Below the pieces are notes generated by a model. It saw nothing but the letters and a program-made list of their open reading frames with translations. It had not been told where the DNA came from and did no database searches. From the NCBI GenBank assembly GCA_011009095.1, contig VTPC01002291.1:1-64000 (forward strand): 64,000 nucleotides of DNA, given 5' to 3'. Position 1 is the stretch's first letter, and every line of letters begins with the position of its first letter. Positions 62,873-64,000 of the stretch are shown here, piece after piece. This stretch comes from Ignelater luminosus. Its lineage: Eukaryota > Arthropoda > Insecta > Coleoptera > Elateridae. A program made the translations under genes and the position numbers.

Positions 62873-62927
62873 CAATAGAATCCACAAATCAGTCGAAGTG
62901 AAACTTCTGACCCTTATTTTATCTGTG
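62294..62927 (+). mobile_element. MITE copy C, interrupted
   Basis: Starts CACAGATTAAATAAGAGTTA at 62294 and ends ...TTATTTTATCTGTG at 62927, with a long gagagaga tract near 62836-62872. Between about 62425 and 62768 an unrelated 340 bp segment interrupts it. Copy A lacks this segment at the matching place, after 'gcgcgtttt.tga'. Confidence 0.7.
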
Positions 62928-64000
62928 GTAGCTGTAAGGCTATGTTGTTGGTGATTTAAGCTATGTAATACAATAATTACATACAAAAAAGCATCGATTA
63001 TTCGAACATCCGTCAACTGAACGATCTGTTAACCAAATAGGTCGTTTAAAGCAGAGTCTGAACTCATTGGGTTTTTTTATTTCAGTTAGGATTACGATTA
63101 TTTGCCAACTCAAAATTTCGATTACAGTTAGGATTACGGTTTTTATATTTATTAAGTTATCTGTTAGGGTTACTGTTTTTAGAAACTATTAGTTAATTGT
63201 GGTTCCGTTCATAATAAGGTTAACCATTTTTAATTGCGGTTGCAGCTTTTTTTCTGTTAATTTATGTTAAAAATTGTTAATATAAATTTTTTTCTGGTTG
63301 ATTACTGTTTTTGATAGCAATTTTAATGCTTTACATCAAATTAACTAATTAATTATAACTTTATTTTTTAATTTATGATTAAATTTTAATTTCGATCTGT
63401 TATCCGAAGTATCATTTATCCGAACCCCTCCCAGTCCCGTAGTGTTTGGATAATCGATGCTCTACTGTAGTTATAACATTAATTTTTAAAAATAATTAAT
63501 ATTTACCTAATTACATTAATAATAATTATAATATTAATTACAATCACCAGCATAAATATCAAAAAGGATATTACTTAATGTTAAGTACTTATTTTAATGA
63601 GTGATTCTTGGGCCAATTCTAAGTCGAAAAGTTCATATAAATGTATGTCCTGAAATGCTTGGTTTTCGATATACAAGATGTTGAAGCTTTATTTTTTTAA
63701 CAAATTGTCAAAACGATAGATAAAAATAAGCGTTCATTAGAAAAAAAGAATCAAAACGTTTTCTTAGCAACGGACAAAGCTAACTTAATTTTATGTGAAC
63801 GGTTTTCGCTTAAGAACAAGTTGCAGATATTCATGTAATGAGTAATCTCGGTAATATTTTAATTATTTTCTTTAAAATGGTAAGCTATATGAAAAAAATG
63901 AAAGAGGCCCTTTTTGTTTATAACTGAATGGTAATTAATAATAAAATAACATTTTCGAAGAAATCAGTGGCGTAACAATTTCTTCGTTAAAATTGTATCG
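62928..64000. other. Gene-free AT-rich stretch at window end
   Basis: No gene is seen. 63630-63750 has a faint copy of the 'acagggtgtcaa' family (atgtcctgaaatgcttggtt, then tcgatatacaagatgttgaa). Confidence 0.45.

Noticed and set aside
61156-63016. Several 60-77 codon frames over the GA-tract repeats
   Set aside because: They are translations of the MITE copies on both strands.

Overview
The window looks like a piece of an AT-rich insect nuclear genome. A beetle is my guess, but the order cannot be fixed from the sequence alone. Support for this comes from spliced genes with two very short (58 bp) introns next to one giant intron, decayed piggyBac, pogo/Tigger, Tc1/mariner-type and LINE copies, many foldback elements and MITEs, and several satellite-like tandem arrays. 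I saw no rRNA, tRNA, CRISPR or bacterial-style operon. Three assembly gaps (runs of N) are present.

One large plus-strand gene dominates. Four coding exons (18999-23886, 23945-24090, 50616-51656, 51715-58943) join into a protein of about 4430 residues. The key to its identity is the junction of exons 2 and 3. Across a 26.5 kb intron the spliced reading is CICEMCTCG followed by RHHCPHNP, which closely resembles the N-terminal cysteine motif of SAXO/FAM154 proteins (stabilizers of axonemal microtubules, MAP6-related). About 78 modules with the core DNL..EG.F follow. Forty-seven consecutive modules are each exactly 29 codons long, and the later ones are arranged as a three-module (261 bp) higher-order repeat. 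A long Ser/Thr-rich and Gly-Pro-rich N-terminal exon and a conserved-looking C-terminal block complete the protein. Two sequence problems interrupt the frame: a gap of wrong length in exon 1 and one extra A in a homopolymer in exon 3.

Layout. 1-2540: no gene seen. 2600-4311: a Crypton-like scrap and a decayed piggyBac transposase. 4379-5560: the 3' end of a LINE with an RNase H domain. 5826-11640: a nest of elements inside elements (MITE, then pogo/Tigger, then Tc1/mariner-type with 460 bp inverted repeats, then a 1.1 kb palindrome). 13490-17110: three different repeat arrays, partly GC-rich. 18950-58943: the giant gene. Its 26.5 kb intron holds foldback elements, MITEs, satellite monomers, a CpG-rich promoter-like patch near 45.2 kb and two adjacent arrays of about 140 bp repeats (47.06-49.14 kb). 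58944-59440: 3' UTR with poly(A) signals. 61106-62927: three copies of one MITE carrying a GA tract.

Only the giant gene looks functional. Everything else with coding potential is a decayed transposable element. Family assignments rest on motif recognition by eye; no database search was run.
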